NCBI RefSeq assembly: GCF_001424705.1
Contig: NZ_LMRA01000048.1
Coordinates: 62,001 to 126,000, forward strand
From: Methylobacterium sp. Leaf465
GTDB taxonomy: Bacteria > Pseudomonadota > Alphaproteobacteria > Rhizobiales > Beijerinckiaceae
Reading direction: 5' to 3'
DNA: 64,000 nt
The position numbers and the translations under genes are program-made. Numbering within the stretch: position 1 is the first letter of the stretch; each line of letters opens with the position of its first letter. Below are positions 8,316-18,000 of the stretch, one piece after another. Below the pieces are notes generated by a model that saw nothing but the letters and a program-made list of their open reading frames with translations, was not told where the DNA came from and ran no database searches.

Positions 8316-9139
8316 CGGGCCGCTCCCGTCAGAAAGGCACTGCCGGTGCGGTAGGTCGTGAACCGCACCGGAGTCTCCGGCAGGTTTGCCGGGGCACCCG
8401 CGCGGATCTGCGCCGCCAGCGCGGTCTGGCGAGTGCCGTCCAGGGCAGCGAGGCTGACGGGGTCGAGCTCCACCACGATCCCGGCGGCCCGGACGCGGCA
8501 GCGCACGGCACGGCGCGGTCCGATCGCCGCCTCGAGGCTGCGACTCACCAGGCCCTCGACGGCGTGGATGAAGGCGAGGGTCTCGGGCTCGATTCGGATC
8601 CCGGTCTCGACGCGGCTCGACAGGCAGGGCGCCGCCGGAAGCTCCGCCACCGATCCGAGACCGAGCGCTCGGGCGAGCGATCGCACCGTGGCCTTGTCCA
8701 AGCCGGCCTCGACGTAGGGATGGCGGACGCCGTGCTCGCGCGCCGCGTCGAGGCCCGGGCGGTACTCGCCGAGATCGTCGAGGTTGGCGCCCGACACCAT
8801 AATCCGGTCGGTGACCTGACGAATCCTGCCGTAGAGGTTGGTCTTGCAGAAGAAGCAGCGATTGACCGGATTGGCCCGGTAGTTCGGGTCGGCGAACTCG
8901 CCGGCCTCGACCACGCGCAGGGACCAGCCCGCCCGCGCCGCCTCGTCCCGGACCCGCTGCGTCGCCTCGACGGGCACCGCCGGCGAGGCCGCATGGACCA
9001 TCAGCGCCCGGTCGACCCCGAGCAGGCGGTGGGCGGTCTCGGCAAGAGTCAGACTGTCGACACCGCCGCTGACCGCGACTGCAAGGGGTCCGATCGCGAG
9101 CAGGACGTCGTTCAGACGTTGCAAGACCTCGGGGCTCAT
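8312..9139 (-). CDS. larE: LarE, sulfur insertase for the nickel-pincer cofactor
   Basis: LarE adenylates and thiolates the pyridinium biscarboxylate intermediate, donating sulfur from a cysteine in the sacrificial version of the enzyme. The protein has 275 residues. The PP-loop ATP pyrophosphatase motif SGGVDS is at 24-29. A Cys in the APCLSSR motif sits where the sacrificial sulfur-donating cysteine is expected, and a second Cys pair occurs in RCFFCK. It overlaps larC by four bases and larB by four bases, so the three genes form one tight operon. Confidence 0.92.
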   Translation of the reverse strand: MSPEVLQRLNDVLLAIGPLAVAVSGGVDSLTLAETAHRLLGVDRALMVHAASPAVPVEATQRVRDEAARAGWSLRVVEAGEFADPNYRANPVNRCFFCKTNLYGRIRQVTDRIMVSGANLDDLGEYRPGLDAAREHGVRHPYVEAGLDKATVRSLARALGLGSVAELPAAPCLSSRVETGIRIEPETLAFIHAVEGLVSRSLEAAIGPRRAVRCRVRAAGIVVELDPVSLAALDGTRQTALAAQIRAGAPANLPETPVRFTTYRTGSAFLTGAAR

Positions 9140-10419
9140 GCCGCGCCTCCCGCCTCGTCATCTGCCCGGAGCGCCAGGGCCTCGGCGGCGCGGCGCAGGC
9201 CGGCACGGGTTGCGTGGATCTCCTGCGCGACCGCGTCGTCGGCCTCCGCCTTGGCGGTGCGCCCACCCGGCCGGTCGACCACCTTCACCCGCACGGTCTG
9301 ACCCTCCACCGTGACCGTGTGCATCCGCCGCGGCAGGGCTGCGCCGGAGACGATGCGATGTCGCAGGCCGATCGTGGTGGTTTCGCGGAAGCAGGCTGCG
9401 ATCGCCTCGTCCAGCGCGCTAACTCGGGCGAGCGCCCTCACGTGGGTCATCATCCGTCCCTTCTTGCCGAAGACCGGCATCTGGACGACGTCGAAGATGT
9501 CGGGGTGCCTGCGCAAGCGATCGAGGCCCATGCCGAGGTCCTCCGCCGATTGATCGTCCACCTCGAACTCGATCACGCCGAGGTCGCGGTGCTCGCCGCT
9601 CCCGTTCGACGTCGCCGCCTCGTACGCCACCGCGCGCAGGCAGTTGCTCAGGCCCGGCAGGACCTTCGTGCCGAAGCCGACGCCCGACCCCTTCAGGATC
9701 CGCGGCGCCGCAGGAATCGGCGGTGCGATATCCCGCAGGTAGCGCAGGATCGCGGCCCCCGTCGGGGTGACGCGCTCGCCCGGCACACCGTCGTCCAGGG
9801 TCTCGAAGCCCTCGACGAGGAGACTCGTGGCCGGGGCCGGCACGGGCAGCGGCCCGTGCTGGGTCTGGACCCGGCCCGAGCCGAGGGGCAGGGCCGACAC
9901 GCTCCAGGCCTCCGCATCCAGGGCCGCGATCAGGTGGGCGGCCGCCACGATATCGGCGATCGAATCCCAGGCGCCGACCTCGTGGAACGCCACCGCCTCG
10001 ACGGCGATGCCATGCACCCGCGCCTCGGCCTCGGCCAGACGGGTGAAGATACCGATCGCGTGGGCGCTGACGGTGGACTCGAGCGGACAGGCCTGCAGGT
10101 CCGCGCGAATCTGCGACCAGTGGCGATGCCCGTGACCGGCTCCGCCGACGGGATCGTGTCGGTGGCCATGCTCGTGCGCGTGATGGCGATGCGTGTGACC
10201 GGGAGCGACGCCGTCCCGATGCTCCGCACTGCGCGCGACGACGAAGCGGCGCCCGGCGAGGATGCCGTCGTTGTGTCCGACGAGTTTGCACGAGACCCCC
10301 GGCAAGGCGGCTCGGATGCTCCCCAGCACGCCGGCTTCCCGGTCGGGAAAGAGATCGAGAAGGGCGGCGGCGAACATGTCGCCGGCGACGCCGCCAAGGG
10401 CGTCCAGATGAATCTGCAT
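9136..10419 (-). CDS. larC: LarC, nickel-insertion protein (pyridinium bisthiocarboxylate nickel chelatase)
   Basis: LarC uses CTP to insert nickel into the bisthiolated pyridinium nucleotide and so completes the nickel-pincer cofactor. The 427-residue protein starts with the family signature LDALGGVAGDMFAAALLDL. A His-rich stretch around residues 75-103 (HTHRHHAHEHGHRH) should bind or store nickel. The whole protein is encoded in one frame, without the frameshift that splits LarC into two products in some lactobacilli. It is the first gene of the operon. No gene for LarA, the lactate racemase itself, is present nearby. Confidence 0.92.
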   Translation of the reverse strand: MQIHLDALGGVAGDMFAAALLDLFPDREAGVLGSIRAALPGVSCKLVGHNDGILAGRRFVVARSAEHRDGVAPGHTHRHHAHEHGHRHDPVGGAGHGHRHWSQIRADLQACPLESTVSAHAIGIFTRLAEAEARVHGIAVEAVAFHEVGAWDSIADIVAAAHLIAALDAEAWSVSALPLGSGRVQTQHGPLPVPAPATSLLVEGFETLDDGVPGERVTPTGAAILRYLRDIAPPIPAAPRILKGSGVGFGTKVLPGLSNCLRAVAYEAATSNGSGEHRDLGVIEFEVDDQSAEDLGMGLDRLRRHPDIFDVVQMPVFGKKGRMMTHVRALARVSALDEAIAACFRETTTIGLRHRIVSGAALPRRMHTVTVEGQTVRVKVVDRPGGRTAKAEADDAVAQEIHATRAGLRRAAEALALRADDEAGGAA

Positions 10420-10528
10420 GCGCGTCGTGTTCGTTGTCCCGTCACCGCGAGGAGCGAACGCGACATCGTTCGGAAAGGTCCGGCGGCAAGCGCCTCGGCC
10501 CGGAGACCGAAGGCCGCAGCGACGGTGC

Positions 10529-10981
10529 TCAGTCCGCCCGGATCTGGAGCGGGCCGACGATCTTCGCCCAGAACGAGCACCCGCACGGCAGCGGCTGCAC
10601 GGTCCCTGCGGAGGACGGGGTTTCGCAGGTGAGCAGGTGCCGGAGCAGCCGCTCCATCTGCGCCACCTGATAGGGCTTCTGCATCACCGGGATGGCCTGG
10701 TAGGCGGGCTCGATGCCGGAGAGACCGTAGCCCGTCGCGAAGATAAAGGGGATGCCGCGCTTGAACAGGGCGTCGGCCACGGGATAGCTGCAGGTTTCCC
10801 CGAGATTCACGTCCAGGATCGCCATGTCGAGGTCCGCCCCGCGGGCCAAGTCGATCGCCTTGTCGAGGCGCATGGCGACCTCGACCTCACACCCCAGATC
10901 GAGGAGCATGTCCTCGCCGAGCATGGCAACAAGGCTCTCGTCTTCCACCAGTAGAACGCGCCGTCCCTGAAGGCCGCTCAT
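10529..10981 (-). CDS. Single-domain response regulator
   Basis: This is a 150-residue stand-alone receiver protein. The acidic pair Glu13/Asp14, the phospho-acceptor Asp57 (AILDVN) and the conserved Lys near 104 (VMQKPY) are present, and no output domain follows. A short Cys-containing tail of about 30 residues with no known motif ends the protein. The ATG at 10981 overlaps the kinase stop by four bases, so it is the obvious partner of the kinase upstream. It probably acts through protein contacts or by feeding phosphate into another pathway. Confidence 0.85.
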   Translation of the reverse strand: MSGLQGRRVLLVEDESLVAMLGEDMLLDLGCEVEVAMRLDKAIDLARGADLDMAILDVNLGETCSYPVADALFKRGIPFIFATGYGLSGIEPAYQAIPVMQKPYQVAQMERLLRHLLTCETPSSAGTVQPLPCGCSFWAKIVGPLQIRAD

Positions 10982-12069
10982 CGGGCGGTCCGTCCGGTCA
11001 CCCGTTCCTGCCCATGCCACCCGAGGGCGGTCAGCGGGATCCGAAGACGGCAGGTCACGCCTGTCGGCGCGAAGGTCAGGTCCGCGCTGCCGTCGAATTC
11101 CATCGGCAGTTGGCGCTCGATGAGCCGGCTGCCAAATCCCTTCCGCGTGGGCTCCGCGACCGGCGGCCCGCCCGTCTCGGTCCAGACGAGTTCGAGGCGC
11201 TCGCCCGACTCCCCCGGCTCCAGGGTCCAGGATACGCCGACCCGGCCTTCCGGGACGGACAGCGCGCCGTACTTGGCCGCGTTCGTCATGAGCTCGTGCA
11301 GCGCCATCGCGAGGGTTACGGCGACCTTCGGATGCAGGCGGGTGTCCGGGCCGACGAGGTCGAAGCGCGCCGTATCGACCTCGGCCAGAGCGTGCGGTGC
11401 GAGGGCGCCCTCGACGACGCTGCGCAGGCTCGCGCTCTCCCAGTTCTCGGCCGTGAGCACGTTGTGCGTGTTCGACAGAGCGACCATCCGCGCATCGAAG
11501 GTCTGGCGCACGGCGGCGTCAATGTTGCCCCTGAAGGTCTGCGCGGCGATCGACTGAACGGTGGCCAGCGTATTCTTGACCCGGTGGTTGAGCTCGTTGG
11601 TGAGCAGGCGCTGACGCTCGGCGGCCGCCTTCTCCTCGGTGATGTCACGCACCTCGATGATCGTGCCGATGATGCGGGTTTCGTCGTCGCGGATGGGACT
11701 GGCGGTGAATCCGACCGGGTAGAAATGTCCGTCCTTATGAACGAACACCTCCTCGCCGCGCTCCTGGTTGTTCTCCGGAAAGGCGCGGTCGATGACGCAT
11801 TCCGCGAGCGGGAACGGGCGGCCATCCGGGTAGGTGTGATGGACGATGTCGTGCAGCGGGCAATCGCGCGCGAGCACCTCGGTCAAGCTGAAACCGGTGA
11901 GCAGTTCGGCGGCACGGTTCATGTAGACGCAGTGCTGGCGGTCATCCATCAGGAAGATGGCCACCGAGGCATTGTTCAGGACCGCGTTGAGTCGCCGCTC
12001 CGTTTCGTACAGCTGCGAACCGCGCCGCAGGGTCGTCAGGGTGGTCGTGGTCGTATCGAACGTCTGCAT
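10978..12069 (-). CDS. PAS-domain HWE/HisKA_2-type sensor histidine kinase
   Basis: This 363-residue cytoplasmic kinase has one PAS domain (about 23-145) and an HWE/HisKA_2-type transmitter with the phospho-acceptor His162 in NELNHRVKNTLAT, an N-box HELMTNAAKYGAL (about 245-257) and a C-terminal ATPase region ending in GFGSRLIERQL. No membrane segment is seen. The PAS domain shares the motif HHTxPDG...C with the second PAS domain of the sigma-54 activator at 290-2209. The start at 12069 was chosen because coding character fades upstream; longer in-frame starts exist (12162, 12351). It is coupled to the receiver gene downstream. Confidence 0.82.
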   Translation of the reverse strand: MQTFDTTTTTLTTLRRGSQLYETERRLNAVLNNASVAIFLMDDRQHCVYMNRAAELLTGFSLTEVLARDCPLHDIVHHTYPDGRPFPLAECVIDRAFPENNQERGEEVFVHKDGHFYPVGFTASPIRDDETRIIGTIIEVRDITEEKAAAERQRLLTNELNHRVKNTLATVQSIAAQTFRGNIDAAVRQTFDARMVALSNTHNVLTAENWESASLRSVVEGALAPHALAEVDTARFDLVGPDTRLHPKVAVTLAMALHELMTNAAKYGALSVPEGRVGVSWTLEPGESGERLELVWTETGGPPVAEPTRKGFGSRLIERQLPMEFDGSADLTFAPTGVTCRLRIPLTALGWHGQERVTGRTAR

Positions 12070-12563
12070 CGGTCCAAAACTCGGCACGAACGATCGTTTC
12101 CCGGAACGGACAGCGATGCCGCTGGCCAGTGAACAACGAAAAGGCGGTGCAGGGTCATCCATCGGCCAGGGCCGACACACTGCAGGCACAGGTCTAACGT
12201 CAGCGCCTATCGCAATCCATGGTCCGCGCAATGGTTCCGACGCCTTCGCCGTCATGCTCGACAGCGCGTGAGCGACGCGCCGACGGGCGTGGGATAGGGA
12301 GGCGTGACGCGGCAGAACCCGCGATGGACACGGCTTCGAACTGCTTCGCAACCCCTACGCGGTCGAGGATCGATTCCGGAACCTCCGACGCGCGGTGGCG
12401 CATGCCGCGAATCATCGGCGCCACGGGTGAGAGCGCGCTCGTGATCGGACGCGGATGAACCGGAGCGACCGGCTCCGGGTTGACGTGCAACAGGGCCGTG
12501 CGAACGACGAACGCCATGGGACGTCCTCCCCCGGCGTGCGGCCCAACCATTGGGATACGAAAA
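12070..12563. other. Intergenic stretch, no gene recognised
   Basis: About 490 bases between the kinase and the small RMF-like gene. Open frames exist on both strands, but none shows a recognisable domain, a good ribosome site or convincing codon use. It should contain the promoters of the divergent kinase and RMF-like genes; I could not place them. If the kinase starts at one of its longer frames, part of this stretch is coding. Confidence 0.4.
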
Positions 12564-12767
12564 ATGAGCGACGGTGCGACCGCCAGCGACAGCCCCTTCA
12601 TTAAGGGCCGCAATGCCCGCCTCTACGGCAGGCAGCGCGAAAGTTGCCCCTATGCCGAGGGAAGCGAGGACCGAGCCGCCTGGATGCAGGCGTTCGACGA
12701 GGCCTCCGACGATCGTCCGGAAAGCGAAACCGGTACGATCGATCCCCAATCGTCCGTCAAAGCCTGA
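12564..12767 (+). CDS. Small ribosome-modulation-factor (RMF)-like protein
   Basis: This 67-residue protein contains FIKGRNARLYGRQRESCPY followed by an RxxWMQAF segment. The spacing of the Gly, CPY and Trp residues matches RMF, which in E. coli packs idle ribosomes into 100S dimers. The ATG at 12564 has GGGA eight bases upstream. A longer in-frame start at 12480 lacks such a site. In alphaproteobacteria RMF-family proteins are often annotated with unknown roles, so ribosome hibernation is an inference. It lies alone, convergent with the Crp-type regulator. Confidence 0.6.
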   Translation: MSDGATASDSPFIKGRNARLYGRQRESCPYAEGSEDRAAWMQAFDEASDDRPESETGTIDPQSSVKA

Positions 12768-12851
12768 GCCGGGCCTATCACCCGGTGCTCTAAGAACCGG
12801 CGGCTCGGCACCCGAGCCTCGAACCGAGGCAGACCGACGCCTCGGTTCGAG

Positions 12852-13640
12852 TCATCCATCCAGACTCCGGCGACCGAGTTGCAGGTAGCTCGGGTTGAAT
12901 TCGGCCAATTCGCTGAGGGTGGCCCAGTCGAGGATGGTCAGCCGCTTGCCGGACAAGGCGATGAGCCGCTGGCGGCGAAGGGCCTGCAGGGAACGGTTGA
13001 CGTGCACGTTCGACAACCCGACGGTGACAGCGATGTCGCTCTGCGTGAACGGTAGTTCGTAGGTCATCCCCCGAGTCAGTCCCACCGCGTTGAGGCGCAG
13101 GTGCAGTTCGCAGAACAGATGCGCGATGCGCTCGACGGCCGTCCGGCATCCGATGTTGACGATCCACTCGCGGAGCGTGGCCTCGTTGACGAGGATACTC
13201 ATCCGGAGGGCCTGCCGGATGGCCGGGTGTTGCCGCAGGATCGCCTGCAGGGCATCCGCGTTCACGCGCGCCACACGGCAGGGTGAGAGCGTGCTCACGG
13301 CGTGATCCATCCGATTGATGAGGCCGGCTTCCAGGTTGCAATGGTCACCGGGGACCAGGAAGGCGGTGATCTGCCGTGCACCGTTCTGACGGAACTGGTT
13401 GCGACAGGCGAACCCCTTCACCACGATCAGAACGCCGTCGGCGGGCTCTCCCTCGCGCAGGATGTCGGTATGAGCGGGGTAGTCCCGCGCGGTCGTCGCC
13501 AGACGTGACAGTGCATTCCGATCCTCCGTCGACAAGTCCTGGAACGCTTCGAGCTTCTGTATCAGCGCAGACGCGGGCGACTCCATCATGGGGACGAGGA
13601 CGCGATCGCCGGACGTTTGACTGCTGAGGGCCTGTCCCAT
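12852..13640 (-). CDS. Crp/Fnr-family transcriptional regulator
   Basis: This 262-residue regulator has an N-terminal cyclic-nucleotide-binding-type beta domain (about 30-140), a dimerisation helix (about 145-180) and a C-terminal winged helix (FTQSDIAVTVGLSNVHVNRS, about 205-224). The Cys residues needed for an FNR iron-sulfur cluster are not arranged at the N-terminus, so oxygen sensing of the FNR type is unlikely. The ATG at 13640 has a GGGAG eight bases upstream and is preferred over a GTG at 13676. The preceding minus-strand ORF ends two bases before this ATG. Confidence 0.85.
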   Translation of the reverse strand: MGQALSSQTSGDRVLVPMMESPASALIQKLEAFQDLSTEDRNALSRLATTARDYPAHTDILREGEPADGVLIVVKGFACRNQFRQNGARQITAFLVPGDHCNLEAGLINRMDHAVSTLSPCRVARVNADALQAILRQHPAIRQALRMSILVNEATLREWIVNIGCRTAVERIAHLFCELHLRLNAVGLTRGMTYELPFTQSDIAVTVGLSNVHVNRSLQALRRQRLIALSGKRLTILDWATLSELAEFNPSYLQLGRRSLDG

Positions 13641-13641
13641 G

Positions 13642-14013
13642 TCACACACTCCCGATCGCAAATTCGTCGTGGGCACTCACGACGTCCCAGGGGATCGTGG
13701 GCTTCGCGAGCCAAGCCGCGTCGCCGAAGCCCCGCGTGATCGGATCCTCGCGATGGCAGGTCGTTGGCAGAACGAAGGTCACACTGTGCCTGGGGAAACA
13801 CCGAAAGGGCTTTGAACGGTCGCCATCCTGACGCCGTGGCTCGATGACGGGCGGATCGACGCGTTGGCGCCTCCGAAGCGCCTCGGTCGCCGCCGCCGTC
13901 GTCAGCGGGCCGGCAACGCGAGAAACGGCCTTCCGGAGGATTTCGTACAAGTCGAGGGGGAGAATCGTGTCGCTTTCGGCGACCGGCCCCCGTGATGTTC
14001 CGGCTTCTTCCAT
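13642..14013 (-). CDS. Hypothetical protein upstream of the Crp-type regulator
   Basis: A 123-residue ORF begins MEEAGTSRGPVAESDTILPL and has an AGGG about eight bases before the ATG. It ends one base upstream of the Crp/Fnr start, an arrangement typical of a coupled operon. The N-terminal half could form a helix (LDLYEILRKAVSRVAG). The C-terminal half is less gene-like, and an overlapping minus-strand frame exists. I recognise no domain; the gene is plausible, not certain. Confidence 0.4.
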   Translation of the reverse strand: MEEAGTSRGPVAESDTILPLDLYEILRKAVSRVAGPLTTAAATEALRRRQRVDPPVIEPRRQDGDRSKPFRCFPRHSVTFVLPTTCHREDPITRGFGDAAWLAKPTIPWDVVSAHDEFAIGSV

Positions 14014-14084
14014 CACTCGACCCTGTTTTCGAGACGGAGCCAGATCCCAATCAGACCCGGAACACAAATAAGCCCCTTATCCAT

Positions 14085-14118
14085 TATCGATGCAAGTGCA
14101 GTATCGATGCAAGTGCAG
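14085..14118. repeat. Two perfect tandem copies of a 17-bp unit
   Basis: TATCGATGCAAGTGCAG occurs twice back to back at 14085-14101 and 14102-14118. It sits about 72 bases upstream of the hypothetical/Crp operon start on the minus strand and about 400 bases before the cupin gene. It could be an operator pair or simply replication slippage. Confidence 0.75.
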
Positions 14119-14511
14119 TTGCCGATTTCGATCCGCAAGATTCGATGCGTCAACTGTGTGTGCGATACGAAACAATCATTTGTTAGACGTAGAGATCTGT
14201 CCAAAATCTATTACACGTAAAGGTGTCGCGCTGATGTGATGGATCAGCCACGGGATATGCAACTTAGGATAGATGCACAACCGCGGCTGTTCCGTGGGCC
14301 GGAAATTCAGCGACCGCCATCGCTCCGCGCCATGGCGCTCACCGGCAAATCATCCGCCAGTATCGATGAAAAACGACATGTTGGTTTATGCATTCTGCAC
14401 TTAAGGATCCATTCAGTCTTCTGTTCAAATCAAGCGCCGAAAGTCGATGATTGCATTGCGGTTCGCATGCGGACCCATGAGTTTCGGTCGGAGAGGGTCA
14501 GAGGATCTCGA
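14119..14511. other. AT-richer intergenic stretch, no gene recognised
   Basis: Nearly 400 bases, clearly less GC-rich than the surroundings, lie upstream of the cupin gene. One frame is open in phase with the cupin from 14236, but its codon use and lack of a domain speak against coding. The AT-rich blocks near 14165-14215 and 14385-14440 are the likely promoter regions. Confidence 0.4.
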
Positions 14512-14985
14512 ATGGAAATTGCACGCCTGCTTCACACCTTCGCGGGTCCCGTGATGGCCCTCGTCGGCACGCTGCCGTCGTGGCGGCGGCCCGCCGCACC
14601 TCCCCCGGTGCTGGAGGGACCGGTTGAGCGGACCTACGACTTCCCGGCGCTTCAGCCGCGGGAATCCGCGTATTGGCCTGAGCGCTCACACATCCTGTCG
14701 GGCAAGCCGGAGCAGACGGCGACCTACGTCTACAGAAGCCCCGACGGCCTGTTCGCCGCCGGCATCTGGACCTGCCAGCCCGGCAAGTTCCGCATCGACT
14801 TCGGCCGGGCGGAGTTCATCCAACTGATCGCGGGCGTGGTGACGGTGACGGACGCGGAGGGCGTCGCGAAGACCTACCGGGCCGGCGATGCTTTCGTCAC
14901 GCCGGCGGGCTTCTCCGGCACCTGGGACGTGATCGAACCGGTCAAGAAGCACTTCACCTGGTACGGTCCCGAGCCGGTCTGGTAG
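14512..14985 (+). CDS. Cupin-domain protein
   Basis: This 157-residue protein contains one cupin domain of the EutQ/ureidoglycine-aminohydrolase-like type (about 65-155): FIQLIAGVVTVTDAEG, a Tyr-Arg-Ala-Gly-Asp turn and FVTPAGFSGTWDVIEPVKK. The usual metal-binding histidines are mostly absent. The N-terminal 40 residues include a hydrophobic stretch (LLHTFAGPVMALVGTL) that could be a membrane anchor. The ATG at 14512 follows a GAGG seven bases upstream. Enzymatic function cannot be assigned. It is convergent with jetC. Confidence 0.7.
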   Translation: MEIARLLHTFAGPVMALVGTLPSWRRPAAPPPVLEGPVERTYDFPALQPRESAYWPERSHILSGKPEQTATYVYRSPDGLFAAGIWTCQPGKFRIDFGRAEFIQLIAGVVTVTDAEGVAKTYRAGDAFVTPAGFSGTWDVIEPVKKHFTWYGPEPVW

Positions 14986-15002
14986 GGCGGCCTCGCGCCC
15001 TA
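14983..15002. terminator. Hairpin shared by two convergent stop codons
   Basis: TAGGGCG (14983-14989) and CGCCCTA (14996-15002) form a perfect 7-bp stem with loop GCCTCG. The first three bases are the cupin stop codon and the last three are the jetC stop codon on the other strand. It may act as a bidirectional terminator, although no T-run follows. Confidence 0.5.
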
Positions 15003-18000
15003 CTCGGCGGCGTCGGTGATCCGGAAGCCTTCGATGCCCTGGCGCTCGGGATTGATCGCCGCCAGGGCGCGCTTGGCAGCTTCCAGGGGGTGTTCGGCCT
15101 CGATTCGCACGGAGGAGAGATCCGGGCTCTTGTAGACGGTAACGATGGTATCCATCACCTCGGTCAAGGTCGTCCGCTTGTCTTCCGGGGCCGCGATCAG
15201 CAGTTGCAGCCCCCACGCCTGATAGAGATCGACCAGGGCCTGACTGTTGCGCACGTCGAGCTTGGAGAACGCCTCGTCGAGAAGGCAGAGGCCGAGGCCG
15301 GGGTTCTCGTCGCCGGGTCGGTCGCCCGGATAATACGCCGAGGCGAGCGACGCCGCGATGGCGACGTAGAAGGGCGCCTGCGCTTCGCCGCCCGAACCTC
15401 GCAGCGCGCGGTTCGACATCGTGGTGCGGTTTCCCGCCCGATCGCGCATGCCGATCTCGTAGACGAAGTAGTTCCGGTAGTCCGCGAGGCGCGCGGCGCT
15501 CTCCTCACCGGCGATCAGGGCGGTGATCTCGTCGATCGCCGCCGCGAGCGGACCATCGGGAATCGCGCCGCCCTCGTCCGGCAGGATCGCCTGGGCCGCA
15601 TCCGGCGAGCGGGCGACCTCTGTCGCCAGGGCATGGACGGCGGCGTAGCGCCGATCCACCTCGGCCTCGAAGGCATAGGTCTGCCCCGTGAAGGTCTGGC
15701 TCGACAGGCGCTCGTTGAGGGCCTCGAGCCGGGCGCGTACGCGCTCGAACTTGTCCGCGAGCCGGGTCAACAGGTCTTCGATCATCAGGCGGCGCATCTC
15801 GCTCTCCGCCCGCCGCGCCTGATCCCGGTAGCGCCGCAGTTCGTGGCTCGCCACCTCGTCATGGGCCCGCTTCGCCCAGCCGTAGCCGAAGGAGGCCGGC
15901 ACGTCGCTCGCCCCCAGCGGATTTTCCACCCGCCACTGCACGCAGTACTCGGCGAGGTCGCGCTCGGCCGCCCTGCCCTGCGTTCGCGCCGTCTCCGCCG
16001 CTTCACGGGCTCGCGCACGCCCGGTATTGGCATGACTCGCCAGCGCCTTGGCGTCGAGATCCGCACGCTCGGCACGCAGCGTCGCGAGCGCCTTCGGGTC
16101 GAAGGCGTCCGGACGCACGAGCCGGATGCGCATGCTGTCGCCGCCGGCCCAGCGCTGATACGCGGTCCGGCGCGCCTGGAGCGCAGCACGGGCGGCCTCG
16201 TGGCTCGCCGCAACCTTGGCTTTCAGGCCGGCCTCCTCGCCCAGCAGCAGGTCTCGCTTCGGCTCCAGCACCTGGACAAGCTCGGTGAGATAGGCCGAAC
16301 GCTCCTTAGCGAGCTCCGCGAGCTCGGCCTCCAAGACGCCGGTCTCGGCCCGCTCCACGCTCTCCCGCTCCGTGGTCAGGCTGCGGCGTCGGCCCTCGAT
16401 CGCGTCCGCCTCGGCGCGCAATTCAGCGAAATCCAGGTTCGTTTCGGACAGGCGGCGCGCGAGGGCGGCCCCGATCCGGGCCGCTTCCCGCAGGACATCG
16501 GCCTCTGCCCGGGCTCGGCGCGCCTCGGAGACCGCTTGCTCCCAATCCTGGCGGCTCTCTGCGGTCGGACCCCGGTGGCCCCGGGTCATCATGAGCTGGA
16601 CCGGGCGCACCACCGAATAAGCCATGCCCGAGGTCGAGCGCCCGCTCGGGGCCACGGCCCGGCTCATATGCGCGAGGGCCGCGTCGTTCGGGGCGAGATC
16701 GTAGCCGCCAAGGCGCGCCCCGAGGAAGGCCTGCGCGTGGGGATCGGCCGTCTCGATCAGTGCGAGCGGACCCTCGTCGTCGCGCCCGCCGCGCCGCCGG
16801 GCCGTATCGGTCGTCTTTACCAGGAGACAGCGGTAGAACTGGCTCTTGCGCGCTTCGAGATGCGCGAACGCTTCGTTGAGGCGGTCCGGTTGCACGACAA
16901 GCGCCTCGCGGGCGCCGCCGAGGAGGCCCTCGAGGGCCTGCCCCCATTTTGGATCGATGATCTCGGCCAGCTCGCAGATCGGTGTCGCCACGATGCCGAG
17001 GCGGGACAGCTCTTCGCGGAACGCCGCCACGTCCGAGGACAGACGCGGCGCCGCCCCCCGCCCCGCGCTCGGTGCCGGCGCGCGGGACTGCGCCTCGTTC
17101 TCGAGGGCGCGGGCCCGCAGGGCCGCGTCCTCCGCCGCCCGCTCGAGGGGCGCGGCGATCGGGGGCATTCCAGCCAGTCCGGCGATCAGCGCGGCGAGCG
17201 GACCGTCCGACCGCAGGGTTTCTTCCGGATTGGCCTCGCGTCGCAGACCCGATCGGGCGCAGGCCTCCACCAGGCGGGCGGCCTCCGGCGAAACCTTGCG
17301 GATTTCGCCGAGGATCACCGCGAGCTTGCCGGTATCGAGGACGATTCCGACCAGTTCGGCGACCCGGGCGGCCAGGTCGCGTCGGTCGCGGGCCAACATG
17401 GCGAGGCCGGCGTTCGAGGCGGCGAGGCGCCCCTCGGCGGCGGTTCCGGCGAGCAGCGCCTTCTTACCCGCGATCTCGCCGTCGATTTCGCGCACGAAGC
17501 CCTGGCTGGTGGCGACGCTCTCGCGCGCGATGCGCAGGCGCTCGGCGACGTCCTTGAGGGTCTGGCGGGCGGTCACGGTGTCGATGATGCGCCGACGCAG
17601 GTCCGCATCAGCGGCGCGCAGGTCTCCGAGAACCGTGGCGAGGCTCGCCTCGGCCCAGGTCTCGTAGCGCCCGACGATCCGGGCGAGGTGGGCGAGGCGC
17701 CGTTCCAACTCCTCGATGGTCTCGAGGAGGCGCCGCCAGGTCTCCACCGATTGCCGGATGCGGGCGACGTCCAGGGGCTCGGGTTCGAGCACGAAGGACC
17801 GGACGAAGGCGGACGAATCGAAGATCGGCTTGAACGCCACGGCGTTGGAGAAGGTGCGCAGGAAGTGGCGCGGCTCCGGCACCGCCGCGCCCTCGCGAAG
17901 GTTTCCGAGGAGTTCGGCGGTGAAGCGCTCGCCGGACGCTCGGTACTCGTCGAAGGTGCTCCCGCGGGTGCGCAGGTCCTTGGCGATCTCGGCCCAGGGC

